Source: Sapria himalayana
Lineage: Eukaryota > Streptophyta > Magnoliopsida > Malpighiales > Rafflesiaceae
Direction: 5' to 3'
Assembly (NCBI GenBank): GCA_029783825.1
Contig: JAREIK010001468.1
Location: 1,612,001-1,676,000, forward strand
Length of the DNA stretch: 64,000 bases
Shown: piece after piece, positions 14,578 to 25,390 of the stretch
Numbering within the stretch: position 1 is the stretch's first letter
Layout: the number at the start of each line of letters is the position of its first letter
Made by a program: the position numbers and the translations under genes
Notes under the pieces: model-generated
Databases searched by the model: none
The model's input: the letters and a program-made list of their open reading frames with translations, nothing else
What the model was told of the DNA's origin: nothing

Positions 14578-15827
14578 TTCTTAGTGTAGAGCGTTCTGAA
14601 GCAGCTCAATTAGTGGCCGAGACCTCGTCTTGCTCCATATATATATATATATATATATATGATTTGAAGTTGCAATTGGTGCCATGTTTCATTTCAGGAA
14701 TACCAAAACTCAAGAGGCAAGAACTCGAAGCTGCGTGTGAAGACTTCAGCAACATAATTGGCTTGTTCTTTGATGAAACTGTGTACAAAGGAACATTATC
14801 GACGGGAACTGAAATCGCCGTGGTCTCTGCTAGCTCCACGCGCGGAGAAGCTTGGACAAACAGTTCGGAAGCTCGATTCAGGAAGAAGGTAGGTCATCGG
14901 GGGCTCAATTCCATCCCCTAACACGCCCAATTCATTGCTCCCCAGCCCACCCCCCGCTAATTATCCTGACCTAATTCGTTCCTCAGATTCAGAGATTGTC
15001 AAAAGTAAGCCACAAGAACTTCGTCAACCTGATTGGATACTGCGAAGAATCTCAACCCTTCACCAGAATGATGGTTTTTGAATATGCTCCGAACGGAACT
15101 CTCTTCGAACACCTGCACGGTGAGCTTATTTTCTGCGATTCTCTCTCTCCCTTGACGGAGACGCTGTATTTTTCATATGGCTGTGATCGCTCCTCTGAAA
15201 CAGTTTTGTCTGAGACCTGAGAGGATCGTTTTTGCAGTTCCAGATGCTGAACCTCTAAATTGGGGAATGCGAGTTAGAATAGCCATGGGCATTGCGTATT
15301 GCCTGGAACACCTGCACAGCTCGGCGCCGCCGATGGTGGCTCAAAATCTACACTCGTCTTATGTATACCTGACTGAAGATTACGCAGCAAAGATATCGTA
15401 TTTTAGCACGTGGAACGAGGAAACTCTGACGAAGATGACGTCGCCCGCGTCGGATTCTCAGTCGCCGACGACGGCGAGCAATATTTACAGTTTTGGGGTC
15501 ATTCTGCTTGAAATTATAACCGGTAGGATTCCGTGTTTGGAGGGGGGCGAGGTTTTGGCAGATTGGGCTTTGGTTCTTCTCGACGGTCGTCACTTGCCGG
15601 CCGGCGAACTCGGCGAACTTAGCCTGGACTTTTTCGGAGAGGATCTCCGCCAGCTCCTGGACGTGATCAGAGACTGCGTCAATCCCGACCCTTCCCTGCG
15701 ACCAAAAATGAGAGAAATCACCGCCCGATTGAAGCAGCTCACTGCCATCTCCCCCGAAGCTGCCTCTCCCAGGTTGTCTCCTCTTTGGTGGGCAGAGCTT
15801 GAAATTTTGTCCACCGAAGCTAGCTGA
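102..15827 (+). CDS. LRR receptor-like pseudokinase, MALE DISCOVERER/MRH1 (LRR-VI) type
   Basis: Nine exons joined in frame: 102-174, 245-380, 733-804, 885-1028, 1123-1251, 10347-11206, 14698-14888, 14987-15119, 15238-15827; about 775 aa. An N-terminal signal-like segment is followed by an LRR N-cap (PCSWFGVEC), three to four LRRs (for example LEVLDLGYNNFSGPFP, about residues 70-160), a long Ser/Pro spacer (about 225-381), one membrane span (about 422-443, VFIILGVIGCTLFLLL) and a kinase-like domain (about 475-745). Family hallmarks are ACEDFSNIIG, HKNFVNLIGYCEE and VFEYAPNGTLFEHLH. The catalytic residues are missing: IAVVSAS replaces the VAIK lysine, VAQNLHSS replaces HRDLK, and ISYFST replaces DFG. 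Loss of these residues is typical of this family, whose Arabidopsis members act in pollen-tube guidance and root-hair growth. Inferred role: plasma-membrane co-receptor or scaffold. Introns 5 (9.1 kb) and 6 (3.5 kb) hold transposons and repeats. The ATG at 102 is the first in frame and precedes a hydrophobic segment. Confidence 0.9.
1252..3583. other. AT-rich start of receptor intron 5, no gene seen
   Basis: AT-rich intronic sequence with no ORF that I recognise. TGTAACACCC at 3069 resembles the start of many plant gypsy LTRs, but I found no matching second LTR, primer site or coding remnant, so I do not call an element. Confidence 0.5.
3584..5310 (+). mobile_element. Degenerate hAT transposon, copy A (5' part)
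   Basis: It starts with TAGAGGTTGAAAATGGG, a variant of the TAGAGGTGTCAAATGGG end found repeatedly in this window. A GC-rich leader (about 3600-3960) and a pyrimidine-rich tract follow. From about 4540 a frameshifted reading shows a BED-zinc-finger-like segment (HLKWYIDHCIKKYDALDRRQ near 4820-4875) and then the segment that reads CLTAHYVDSNW in related transposases (near 5190-5240). The DNA aligns by eye with 61141-61590. It lies in intron 5 of the receptor gene, carries many stops, and its 3' half and right end are gone. Confidence 0.75.
5458..5868. mobile_element. Non-autonomous hAT element (411 bp) with 8-bp target duplication
   Basis: The target duplication TCTTGGAG occurs at 5450-5457 and again at 5869-5876. 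The left end reads TAGTCAA then TAGACTTGTCAAATGGGCC. The right end reads CCAATTTAACACCTA, the inverted counterpart. The interior is GC-rich with repeated GGCCCGGC-type words and has no convincing coding capacity. An 8-bp duplication and TAGNGGTG-like ends are hAT hallmarks. Confidence 0.8.
6310..6785 (+). repeat. Imperfect direct duplication, two copies of about 230 bp
   Basis: About 6310-6550 and about 6560-6785 share the same order of words: a GAGAATAATGA-like start, ATAAATCTAAAATATC, TTTGTCTCT, ATCTTAATAATAATTT, TTCTTATTTTTT, ATGAGA, AAATATATAAT and TTTTTGTGTAAGC. It looks like an old tandem duplication inside receptor intron 5. The remainder of 5877-7740 is AT-rich with nothing recognised except a (TG)n run at 6845-6870. 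Confidence 0.65.
7748..8072. mobile_element. Putative small element of a second family (AGGCACGCCT-type ends)
   Basis: The left end TTTTAAAAGGCACAAGGCG faces a right end whose complement reads GTGAAAGGCATGCCTAGGC, so the two ends are imperfect inverted repeats around an AT-rich middle. GC-rich words of the same kind occur at about 9960-10060 and 40365-40440. No target duplication was confirmed, so the class is unknown. Confidence 0.45.
8095..8235 (+). repeat. Dispersed monomer related to the 55-kb satellite
   Basis: It contains CAACCATCTCAGTAGTGATT followed by ACACATTTAATTTTAGAGTTCTTATGCGATC, read here in two pieces. The same order of words occurs at 29900-30060 and in each unit of the 54955-56140 tandem array. 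This suggests one dispersed repeat family that became tandemly amplified at the array. Confidence 0.55.
8240..9560. other. AT-rich intron sequence, no gene recognised
   Basis: A 101-codon open frame on the minus strand at 8368-8673 has no motif I recognise and no neighbouring exon structure. The rest is AT-rich. The stretch ends in an (AT)n microsatellite at 9565-9601. Confidence 0.4.
9960..10060. other. GC-rich fragment of the second small-element family
   Basis: AAGCAAGGCAAGGTGC and TAGGCATGCCTTTAATATCC resemble the ends of the 7748-8072 element. It lies about 290 bp before receptor exon 6; a (TG)n run follows at 10080-10102. Confidence 0.4.
10465..10935 (+). repeat. In-frame TCA/TCT codon repeat encoding the Ser-rich receptor stalk
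   Basis: This lies inside receptor exon 6. A 33-bp unit, encoding SPMASPSSSSS, recurs about six to eight times with variants, flanked by runs of ATC/TCA trinucleotides. It encodes about 155 residues of Ser, Pro, Met and Ala just outside the membrane span. The frame stays open throughout, so length changes have occurred in multiples of three. The open frames on the minus strand here, rich in Asp or Met, are shadows of the repeat. Confidence 0.85.
11207..12353. other. AT-rich start of receptor intron 6
   Basis: AT-rich, with an (AT)n microsatellite at about 11665-11701 and no recognisable gene or element. Confidence 0.5.
12354..12680 (+). repeat. TTTTTATTTTA low-complexity tract
   Basis: About 330 bp built almost only from T runs broken by single A residues, with 10- to 15-bp periodicity such as TTTTATTTTATTTTTTATTT. 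The long Phe/Leu-rich open frames across it are artefacts of composition. Confidence 0.85.
12906..13500. mobile_element. Truncated hAT-type GC-rich element, left end
   Basis: It starts TAGAGGTGTTAAATTAGTCATG and continues with a GC-rich leader containing GCCAGGCTGA and CATGCCA words. From about 13340 the sequence resembles the interiors of the elements at 32715 and 40746 (GTCACCTGGCC, CACATGGGTCAT). No right end or target duplication was found, so it may be two nested fragments. Confidence 0.5.
13911..14412 (+). repeat. 27-bp minisatellite, about 18 copies
   Basis: The unit reads CTATCTAGCTTTCAGGGG then CAATATAGT (27 bp). It is repeated head to tail with few substitutions: GGGGT or GGGGC, CTAGA for CTAGC, and one copy with an extra G. 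It lies in receptor intron 6, about 290 bp before exon 7. There are no unique spacers between the repeats. Confidence 0.95.
14540..14660 (+). repeat. (AG)n and (AT)n microsatellites before receptor exon 7
   Basis: An (AG)n run lies at about 14540-14574 and an (AT)n run at about 14637-14660. The second ends less than 40 bp before the exon 7 acceptor at 14696-14697, within the normal branch-point region. Confidence 0.85.
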
Positions 15828-17389
15828 GCTGATCGTTTCTTTTTTTTTTTCTTTTTTTTTTTTCATCTTGTTCATCTTCATCTTTCTCATTCTTTGTCTA
15901 TCCATGAAATTTCGATGCTGGTTTATCAAGATGTGTGCAGATAGGTTGAAGAAGATTGTTTGTACAGAAATTTCAAACATTACGTAACTGTGTTTGTCGT
16001 AATTCTTTAAATATTTATATTTCTTTTGAATTTAGATTTATTTCTTTTTATTTGATTATATGATAGGTATTTTCTATCATATGTTTTATGCAAAATAATG
16101 GCAAAATTAAATTTGCATAAATTAAAATATTTTCTAAATTAAATAAAATATGTGATCTTGAGAGACTTGAGGTGAGTATCGGATCTAAATTAAATAAAAT
16201 AAATTTATTTTAAAATAAATTAGTTTATTTAAACAAATGTCAATATTTAGGCTTGTAAAAGAATATAAATTGATTAAATTAATAGAAATACTCACACGCC
16301 TAGGGTCTCACTCATCTTTGGCATGATATTTTCTAAATACCCAAAATACCCAATCTAATCTCATGGTTTTATTCCCTTGATCATAGAGTAATCATCAATA
16401 AAAAATTATAAAAAATAGAACTCAACTGAGTGTTATACTCGGTATTTGGTTCAGCCTGGTGACTGAACCAAATGTGGCCTAGGTCCCAATTCATGATTGG
16501 GTCGTGCTTATGTCGACCTGAGCCCAGGCTCAGGTCCTAGCTAGTCTAATCTTTTCGCCCAAACCCAATGACTGAACCAAGGCTAGCCTGGGTTCGGGCC
16601 AACACAAAACAACTCATATATCACCTCTATCATGGGGTTACATACATATCATATAGATAGAGACAATTATTATTAAATTTGCTACTAAAAATGTAAGTAA
16701 TTTGCTCTCCAAATTAATAAAAAAAAGCTGACATACAAGAAAAAATGAATTGCATAAAACAAATTGTAAAATAGTTTTAATTTTTTTAAAAAAACTTACA
16801 TAAGTAGATGTAAAAAATAACTTATGATTGAAATGTCTTGAGTTTGAATCACTCAAACACGTACATTTATAATAAAAAAATAAAAAAAATTATCAAATAA
16901 GATTGGTGATATTGATAATTAATTGAAATAGTGAGTTTAAAAAAAAATTCCACATAAGTGTCAATTATAATAAATATTCCAAAAATAACCCTCTATCTCA
17001 TAGAACTTGCCAATAACAATATCTTATGCTTGAGTCCTAAAGTAAATAGCTCTTGGCAACTCTGCAAGAGCTCCACACAAAGAGCGCATGATATGGAGCT
17101 CATGATGATCTCGTGATGTGGAGCTCTTCATAAAAAGGTCATTCTCGTAATTGTCTCATTTTATAATTTTGGGATATAGGGTTATTTTTGGAATATTTAA
17201 TATCATTCGCAACTTAGAGAAATTATATTTTAATGAAATTTCCAATAAAATTTCATTAAAATATATCTAAACTAAATTTATCATATTTATTTATTTATTT
17301 ATTTTGATGACTATAAATCTCCAAGCTAGTTAGCTTAGTCATAACTCAATTATCTATATATGTCATATATCGTAAGCAAATAGCATGTA
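15828..17389. other. Intergenic region between convergent receptor and bZIP genes
   Basis: A T/C-rich tract directly after the receptor stop (15838-15864) is probably 3' UTR. The rest is AT-rich. A GC-richer patch at 16430-16600 contains the inverted repeat TTGGTTCAG/CTGAACCAA (about 16447-16472) and resembles the interiors of the GC-rich elements, but has no clear ends. No gene is seen. Confidence 0.5.
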
Positions 17390-17884
17390 TTACATTGTGT
17401 GGATGAGATTATGCAAGCTCTCTTCTGTGCTACAGTGAATCCAGTTTGGGTCTGCCAAACGCTCTAGCCCAATTTCAAGAGGAGCTTCCCCTCGCATCTT
17501 CCAGCCATGTTGTGTAGAATGTAGTTGCCTCAGCAGCAGCAGCAACTCTGCTTTCTTCTCGCCAATTTCAGCTACCCAAGAGAGAAGGAAACAAAAAAAA
17601 AAAACAGCACATTCTCAAGTAATGGCACAGACAGATGTTAGAAAACAATCAGAACAACAGAAAAAGGGGGCAAAGCTACCATCTTTAAGTATCTTTTTGC
17701 TGGTGTGAGCATGAATCTCTTTATTTAACCTCGCCTGCTCCATCTGTAGCTGCTGTTTCTTGTTCTTATAAAATGTAACTTGAGGGGATAGAACTGCAAC
17801 CTGAGCCTTACACACGCATATACAAAACACACAGGCACTTGTATAGGCATGTCATAAAGAAATTCTACTTACAGGATGCTTGTC

Positions 17885-17917
<33 letters not shown>

Positions 17918-18291
17918 AAATACCTCGAGGGCCTTGACTGTCTTTTCCATATCATTCACATATTGAAGTTTTTTCAATCTAGATTTCTGCGCTGAGACAC
18001 GATTCGAAATAATACTGCAAGCAAAACAAGACGACAGCGCTGGTCTCTACCATCATCAAGAAAATAGTAATGTGATGCAGAAAAAGTTTTCTGAATTCAC
18101 CGTTTACGCTTTTTAGCATCCATGTTAGGATCTATCTTCCTTCCCTGTTGATGCTGGAATCCATTGATAGACTTGTTCTTGAAGGAAGTAGAAGCATGGA
18201 CACGAGCTACTAGATCATCACGAGAAATAGCTAGCCTCTTAGGCCAGGGAGGAGGAAACCCATTATTTGTGTTGTCTTTCAGATCCACCAT
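17390..18291 (-). CDS. Small bZIP transcription factor
   Basis: Four exons on the minus strand: 18291-18101, 18014-17924, 17800-17680, 17571-17390; 194 aa with GT-AG borders. The basic region reads KKRKRIISNRVSAQKSRLKK (about residues 57-76) and keeps the N-x7-R signature. A zipper follows with heptad hydrophobics (LQYVNDMEKTVKALE, then VAVLSPQV), and it continues as a coiled coil through FYKNKKQQLQMEQARLNKEI to KILKDAEIGEKKAELLLLL. It should bind DNA as a dimer in the nucleus. The QYV-ME-V-LE-VAVLSPQV layout resembles the plant bZIP34/bZIP61-like group, but the protein is short and lacks their long N-terminal half. The ATG at 18291 is chosen because the in-frame extension to an ATG at 18417 adds a hydrophobic segment unlikely in a transcription factor. 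A 5' exon may be missing. Confidence 0.85.
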
Positions 18292-18299
18292 ATTTAAAC

Positions 18300-19500
18300 A
18301 CTTGTCACCTACAAACATACCCACGATCCACCCAGCAATGGCTATCATAGCAGTGGAAATTATGGCAACATGAATCTCTTTAATGGAACATGATGATCTT
18401 AACTTAATGATGGGCAAATAAAGAACCCTAATAGCAATTATGTTTATCAGTCAAATGAGGACTGATGGGACTGGAGATGAGCAAATAACAATGGTTGATC
18501 TCTTTCGTTTTCATTACTTATTGGTAGATATTAGGGTTCTAACTTTTTGAAAACAGAAACATTTAAAAACGGAGAAAAAACCATCTAGATTGCTGCAACT
18601 GGCATGATTCTTCACCTTCCCCCAACCAGAAAACTGTTTATTTTAGTGTTGCAGGAATAATATCATAGCCTTCAACTTCAATTCTTCTCCATATATCCTC
18701 TCATTGATTTGGCAGTTTGGAATTACTATCCTGCCATGATTGTCATAATTGAATATCATCCAAAACTTACTATTTTTGCTGATAAACTGCTGAAGTGAAG
18801 CTGCTGAAGGTTCGCGCAATTTTTGGAAATGAAATCACTGCATTAAAACTTCAACAGAGCAAGATGAAAAAGACGTCGTAACACTAATGTCATCCTCAAG
18901 AACAAGGTGATCGTGTTGGTTGAGACCATTTCTGGTACGTTCACGCGAAGCAGACAGAATTTTAATCGTGAATTGATCCTGCTTGGCCAGCAATGGCGGA
19001 ATTAAACATGTTTTTCGAAATTTTGATTTGCTGCATTGAAATTAAGCATTTCGAAAACAGAAGCCCAGAGCCATATTTGATTATTTGTGCTTCGCTTTCC
19101 TTGTCTCGTATCTCGCGGCATCTTCCTCGCGCTTCCTGTTTTTGCTGGCCTCAAAACTCAAACAGCTTTACGCATCTTCTTCGTCGATGGAACATCCGAA
19201 CATGAATCTGAAAATGAAAATCGATCGAGAAAGCGAGGACTTAGCTTTTTGCTCCCCTGCAACACTCTGCGAGTGCCAGTCGATCTCTGCGAGGCCCGAT
19301 AACATTGTCCATTCGACAATGCGCCGCGTTCTTCTCGAACTCGGCTGCAGCGAAAAAGAGTGCCACGAAAAATAGGACTTACTAGAACGTTGCAACTTGC
19401 ATTTGATCTTGTCCATAATGGAGATGAGCTAGTCATGTCTGGTGAGATGACAGCAGCTGTGTATTGAAGTTGCAGCAACAATGAAACCCGGGCCGGGCCG
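18300..19500. other. GC-richer island upstream of the bZIP gene, function unassigned
   Basis: From about 18780 to 19480 the base composition is closer to coding or 5' UTR than the flanks. Overlapping open frames run on both strands (for example 19085-19375 + and 19158-19481 -). None shows a domain I recognise. The simplest reading is promoter and untranslated leader of the divergent or downstream bZIP gene, or a decayed gene. Confidence 0.35.
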
Positions 19501-19552
19501 GGTCGGGCCGGGGTATTTTAAGCAAGAATGTAGCCCAGAATAGCCTATTAGC

Positions 19553-20285
19553 TAGATGTGTCAAACTTACCGGCCCAGCCCATATCACTGGCCGGCCTGC
19601 TCCACAGTTCCAAACCGTGCGGGCATGGATGTGTCTAACGGGCTGGGTCAGTTCGTCCTATTTTTTTCAGGCCCATACTTGCTCACGTGCTGCACCTAGC
19701 ATGACACGGTTCACTAGAGAGCAGGCCCGGCATGGCCCTCGGCCTGAAATCAACCTAGACTTGGGTCGAACCTAGTTCGGGTTAAGATAAAATTAGGAAA
19801 ATTAGAGTTGGCGCCGCCGTCGCCCGTCGGGCATCACCGCGTCGGCCGTTGTGCTTCACTTACCGCATCGTCGCTCATGTCATGCCCACATGCCGGGCAC
19901 CCGGGTCGTGCCCGGCACGCCACGCGAGCCGAAGACCCTCAGCATGACATGGTATGAATAGTGTCATGGGTCCACCCAGCATGGGCCCGAACACGGTCCT
20001 AGATCGTGCCGTGCCGGGCTTCAAGCCATGACCGCCCGATCCGTTTGAGACCTCTAACCGAGTCGGCATTGCTGAACTAGGCCAGGCAGCCTTGACCGTA
20101 TGATACATCTACCCGCCAAGTTCAGGCACAGCCCGGTACGAATCGAGTACGAGCCGGCACGACAGTTCTCAAGCCGTGTCATGCCCGACATGATATGGTT
20201 ATTATATCGGGCCGTACCGAGCACGACACGGTAGCCCGATAGGGCCACCAAAAAACAATATAGCCCGGCCCATTTAATACATCTG
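19553..20285. mobile_element. Non-autonomous hAT element (733 bp) with perfect 8-bp target duplication
   Basis: CTATTAGC lies at 19545-19552 and 20286-20293. The left end is TAGATGTGTCAA and the right end is TTAATACATCTG (complement CAGATGTATTAA). Extra end-like motifs inside, TTTGAGACCTCTA near 20047-20059 and GATACATCTA near 20101-20110, suggest one element inserted in another or an internal rearrangement. The interior is GC-rich; a further patch of GGGCCGGGCCGGGTCGGG lies just outside at 19487. Confidence 0.8.
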
Positions 20286-20562
20286 CTATTAGCTGGCAAG
20301 CAATCAAAACCATGCCTAGTCATGGTAGGATTCGAGTATTGTACCATACTTGTTACAAAAATAATAAATAATGAAAATGAATATTTTAAAAATGATGAAT
20401 AATAAAAAAATAAACAATGTAAAACATATTGTGAAATTTTGAAATTATAATTAATGAGATTCCAAAAAAGCATAATATCCATTATTATATATGTATATAC
20501 ATGAATATTTCATTTTTGTGGTTGTGCTAGAGCCTATCATAATCATGATGGTCAATGCTCGC

Positions 20563-20930
20563 TAGAGGTGTCAAACGTGCCAGGCCGGGCCGGACTGGCC
20601 CGTTTTTTTTGAGCACGAGCGTGCCTTCGTGCCTGGCCTGGCACAGTTTAAAATAGTTGGGCCTGGCACGGCAGGCCGTGCCGTGCCTTGCCTGGCCCTC
20701 TCGGGCTGGCATGTCCGTACGGTTCAAGATTCGGGGGTCTTTTTTGCGGGAGGGGCCATCGTGAGGTCGGGCTCAATGGATACCCGACATGGGACGAAAC
20801 CGTGCCAGTGTGCCGTGCCACGGGCCGAACCGTGCCCAGTCAGGCACGGCACGGCACAGGCCAGGCACGGCTCGTGCCAAACCCGGGCAGGGAATTTTTC
20901 CGTGCCGGCCCGGCTCGGTTGACACCCCTA
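20563..20930. mobile_element. Non-autonomous hAT element (368 bp), 8-bp target duplication 7/8
   Basis: The left flank ATGCTCGC (20555-20562) and right flank ATGCTCAC (20931-20938) differ at one base. The ends are TAGAGGTGTCAA and TTGACACCCCTA. The interior is almost all GCCGTGCCGGGCC-like words, which create spurious open frames on both strands. Confidence 0.85.
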
Positions 20931-21837
20931 ATGCTCACCACCAACGGGGGGGCATGGTGGCCGGTAGCATGAAAATTAAAATATTTTTTAAAAAATATTT
21001 TTTTCAAAAATACAAAATATACTGCGGTGTAAATTAAAAAAAAAAATAAATTGATAAGATCATTACTCAATAAAAATAAATATTTGTTTTTGTTTTTTTA
21101 ATATAATGACATCATAATGTATGATAAATAATAAAAAATTGATAAAATTCAAATTTAAAAGTATAAAATAAGTATACATTTACTACAACAAAATATACAC
21201 TCATAAACACATGTATTTGAATCTTCTAAGTGATTGAGGCTAATATTCATGAACCACAATCGAATTCTGTCAGCGGTATGGATCGGATCATCATGTCTGA
21301 ATCTCAACGTAGCACTGGCCTCAATATCATGGCCCGAGTCATCATCCACGAGTAGCTCATTCACTTAATATGTTTTACCCATCTTTGAATCTTCTTAGTC
21401 ATTTAAGCATGATAGTACTCTCTATTGAAATTTGGTCATAATCTTGATCTTTTATCTAAAATAATATTCATGACCACATAAAAAGCAGACTCTCATGCTA
21501 TACTAGATATTAGATCAGTCAGTAGATCACGTATCATTTTAGATAGCATAAATTATATGAATTTATATAATTTCCACCAACTTAATATATCTAAACTCTT
21601 ATTATCATAATATTTAAATATATTAGATAATTTTTCGTGAATCTGACTCTTATGTTCTTCTAATTGGTTCATGCATAATAAGTAAACATATCTATATTTT
21701 AGTCAATTATTGTGATATTTTATTACTTAGTTGCATGTATGATTTATAGATTAAAGATCGAATTAGTTGAAAATTTCATAGATGAGAAAATTAGACTAAG
21801 TCAGCTGGTTTGATGGGTCCAATTGTTGACTGGTCCT

Positions 21838-22046
21838 TTTTTTTTGCTTTTTTTTTGATTTTTTTTGATTTTTTTTGATTTTTTTTTGATTTTTTTTTGA
21901 TTTTTTTTTTTTTTTTGATTTTTTTGATTTTTTTTGATTTTTTTGATTTTTTTTGATTTTTTTTGATTTTTTTTTTTTTTTGATTTTTTTGATTTTTTTT
22001 TGATTTTTTTTGGTTTTTTTTGATTTTTTTTGTTTTTTTTTGTTTT
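21838..22046 (+). repeat. (T6-13)GA low-complexity tract
   Basis: More than a dozen copies of a TTTTTTTTGA-like unit with variable T-run length lie about 350 bp upstream of the phytol/farnesol kinase ATG. The high purity suggests slippage expansion; assembly length here may be unreliable. Confidence 0.9.
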
Positions 22047-22392
22047 ATAATGAATGTAACATATAGAATAGAAATTGTAAAAATTAATTTTTATTTTATT
22101 TTTTTAACTTCACATTCATTGGTAATCATAAATGTAATTTCATTGTTTTTTTTCATAAATTTGTTTTTATTTTCAAATGTATAAATTATTTTTTAATTAA
22201 TATTTAATTGTATTTTTCGTTTTTTTTAAAAATGAACAAATGTAACCTGGGCTGGGCCGGAAGCCTGGAACGGCAAACATTTGGACTCGTCTGCGTATCT
22301 TGCAAAGTTACTCACTCTGCGCTACTGGTTCTACTTGCAGTTGCCATCTCCTTTGGCTGCGGAGAGCTAAATCGCCCGAGCTCGACAGCGCC

Positions 22393-25358
22393 ATGGGATT
22401 GCTCGCTGATAATCTGCTCTTCTCTGATGCATCCATGGCCGTGGCGACCTGTGTCATCGTTGTCTTGCTTCTTCGATTCTGGGAATTTACAGCAAGGCAT
22501 GGCATCGACCAGGTTGATTTTAAATCCAATCTTGTTATTTTGACGCCAAGATGCAATTTAGCTCTTAATCCGTGGTCCATTGTGCTCAAGCTTTGAGAAT
22601 CTCCGAGGAAATGAGAATTCGAGTCTCAATTTTATGCTTATTTATATTCTTGCTAAGCCATGTGTTATCATACATCATACGAATTTGTTAGTGTTGATTG
22701 AATTGTTCGTAATATCAACAAAATTTGTATAAGTGCGATTTTTTTATATATTCATACTTTCTTTTTTAATTTTTCGTTGTAGAATTGATATTGTATTCCA
22801 ACATATTTTGTTTTTGAGTAAAATATTAGTTTCTTTGTTAAATGCATAATGTTCCGTCTATAACAAAATAAAGAAATTATATTTTGTCTTCGTCAAAGTT
22901 TTTTTATCAGTATATGTAACCAAATTAATTTTTTATTAGCTTGTGTATCTGCAATATGTTATATCTTTATTATATATGTAGACATAATAAATTATAGTTT
23001 TTTAAAAAAATTAAACTTATAATTCTTCCAGCAAGAGTAAAAATATAGTTTGTGATCGACTTGTTTTTGTCAATATCTTTAGTATAGCTCGAATTAACAT
23101 ACTCTCTGATGATAAAGTTTGAATCTTTATAATATAATGTAATATTTGAAGTTTTTTAAAAGTAAATGATAATCTTTTTTATAGTATTTCAATATTTTCA
23201 CTGCTTGTATGATATTTTTAGTCCTTCTGAGAGCTAAATTTTTTTATTTTTTATATTTTAGTAAATTTGTATCTCTAAATCTTATTTGTTAGTTTTAAAT
23301 CTTTTATATCAAACTCATTATTTAATTATGTCTTTAATTTTTGGATTTGATTTTTATTGAGTCTTACTACTAATGTGTTACTCACATACAAAAAAAAAGT
23401 GATGAAGTTATTTTTATTCTCATATATCTTCTAGTATGTCTAATGACATGAATTGAATATCTTATACTTAAATTTAATAATGAATAAATTAAATCTTTTT
23501 TATTAACATCTTGATACTTGTTTGAGACTGCATATACATTTATTTAATTTATAAATCAAGTTTTTCTTATTTGTTTTAACAAAATTTTTTGATTGAAGCA
23601 AATATATTTTTTCTTCAAGTTATTTATGAAAAAATATAATTTATATATTTAACTATTCTAATTATAAATTAAATATAGTACACAAAGTCATGATTACTTT
23701 GATTGTTGTAAGACAAAATGACAAATTACTAGGAAAAAAATTTTATTGATGTCAGTGTCTTCTTTTCGAGTCTATTTCTTTATTACTAATTTTGTATAAT
23801 ACTATATTACTTAATCATTATATTTTTATTTGGTCTTGGAGGCTCATTTAATATCTTTGGATTTTATTTTACATTGTAATTATATTAGGTTTCATGTTTT
23901 ATTATTGTGTAGAATTTTAATTTCTTCAAGTATTATTGTTATTTATAGAGATACATTTGAATTACTTATAGTTTCGTGAAATATTAATAGTTATCTATCA
24001 TTTGTTAAAGATAATATGTTATATTACTTTTCATAATATACTTCGAGTGTCAAGTTAATAACTTTTTTTATGAGTTGGCTAATTAATTTTTGCATTCTCA
24101 AGACTTAGATTTGACTTATTCTTATTTCTTATGTTTTGGTTCTTTTATAAAAACTAGTGTTTTTTGTGTCAATTTTTTTTTGCTTGTATAGTTGTATTTT
24201 TCAAAACTTCTTTCGACGTATTATTGTTTATATATTTTTTGTAGTTAAATTTTAATAAAGATTATATATTTGCTAATAATAATCTTGTTGGCAATGGGAT
24301 CTCACAAGTGATAATCTTTTACTCTTTTAGTATATCTCAAGAATATATATTTTTTGAATTTTGGATATATTTTTATTCTTTCATGAGTATTGTACATCAC
24401 ATATACAAGACATCTAAAGAAATATAAAGTAGAAAATAATGCTGATTTACTTGTTCACATCTTTATTGATATTTTTAAATCAATTATAATTGATGATGAT
24501 CTATTTATCATATACCATATAATATTAATTATTTTTTCCTAAAAAGAGTTGAGTAGACTCATAACTCTCAATATAGTTCTCATCTATTCTACAAGAGATA
24601 TATTTATTTATCTAATTATCTATTTTATTGTGATGTGTATGTAATTGTGAATTACTATTTGATATATTTTTGTTTACAAAGAGTAAAAAATTTAATATTT
24701 GTATACTTTCTTTTATTATCTGTCATCAAGTACCTAATTTTTTTTTGAACTCAAGTTTTGTCCTTATTGTGAATTAAAAATATGTGACTTTTTGTTGATT
24801 GAATATACTCATCATCTTTTTAAGTAATCACCAATGAAATACAAAATACTTTGTTCATCATAGAGATTTTTTAGTTGTCTCTCATATATTAGAATGAAAC
24901 AAGTCTAAAAAATATATATTTCTGATAATTGAAAATTTTAATGTTTATATATGCTGCTTACTTATATTATAATATTCATAAAAAGATAAATCTACCCATT
25001 TGAGTTAAAAGAGTAATTTTCATTTAAAGAGAATCTTTAAATCTCATTATGACATGTAACCTAATTTAAAATTTCATATTGTTATTGATTATTCTTCTTT
25101 GTTTATCGATATAATACATGTATTAGCTTATTGTATTGTTTCTTTTTTAAGTTGAAAAGTACAACTACAATGTATTGTGTATATATTATATATAATGCAT
25201 ATGTATATATATGTGATATCCAATATAATGCATATGTATATATTCATTGCAATGCTAATGTATATATTTGCTACAATGCATATATATGTGATATATATAT
25301 ATATATGTGATGTATTTGTATTTTGTATATGTGATGTATGTTGTGGCATGTGGATTTG

Positions 25359-25390
<32 letters not shown>

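Noticed and set aside
20629..21037. Several overlapping Arg/Gly/Pro-rich open frames on both strands
   Set aside because: They fall inside the GC-rich hAT element at 20563-20930, whose CG-word repeats remove stops; the same happens at 44621-44892, 53795-54131 and 54647-54959.
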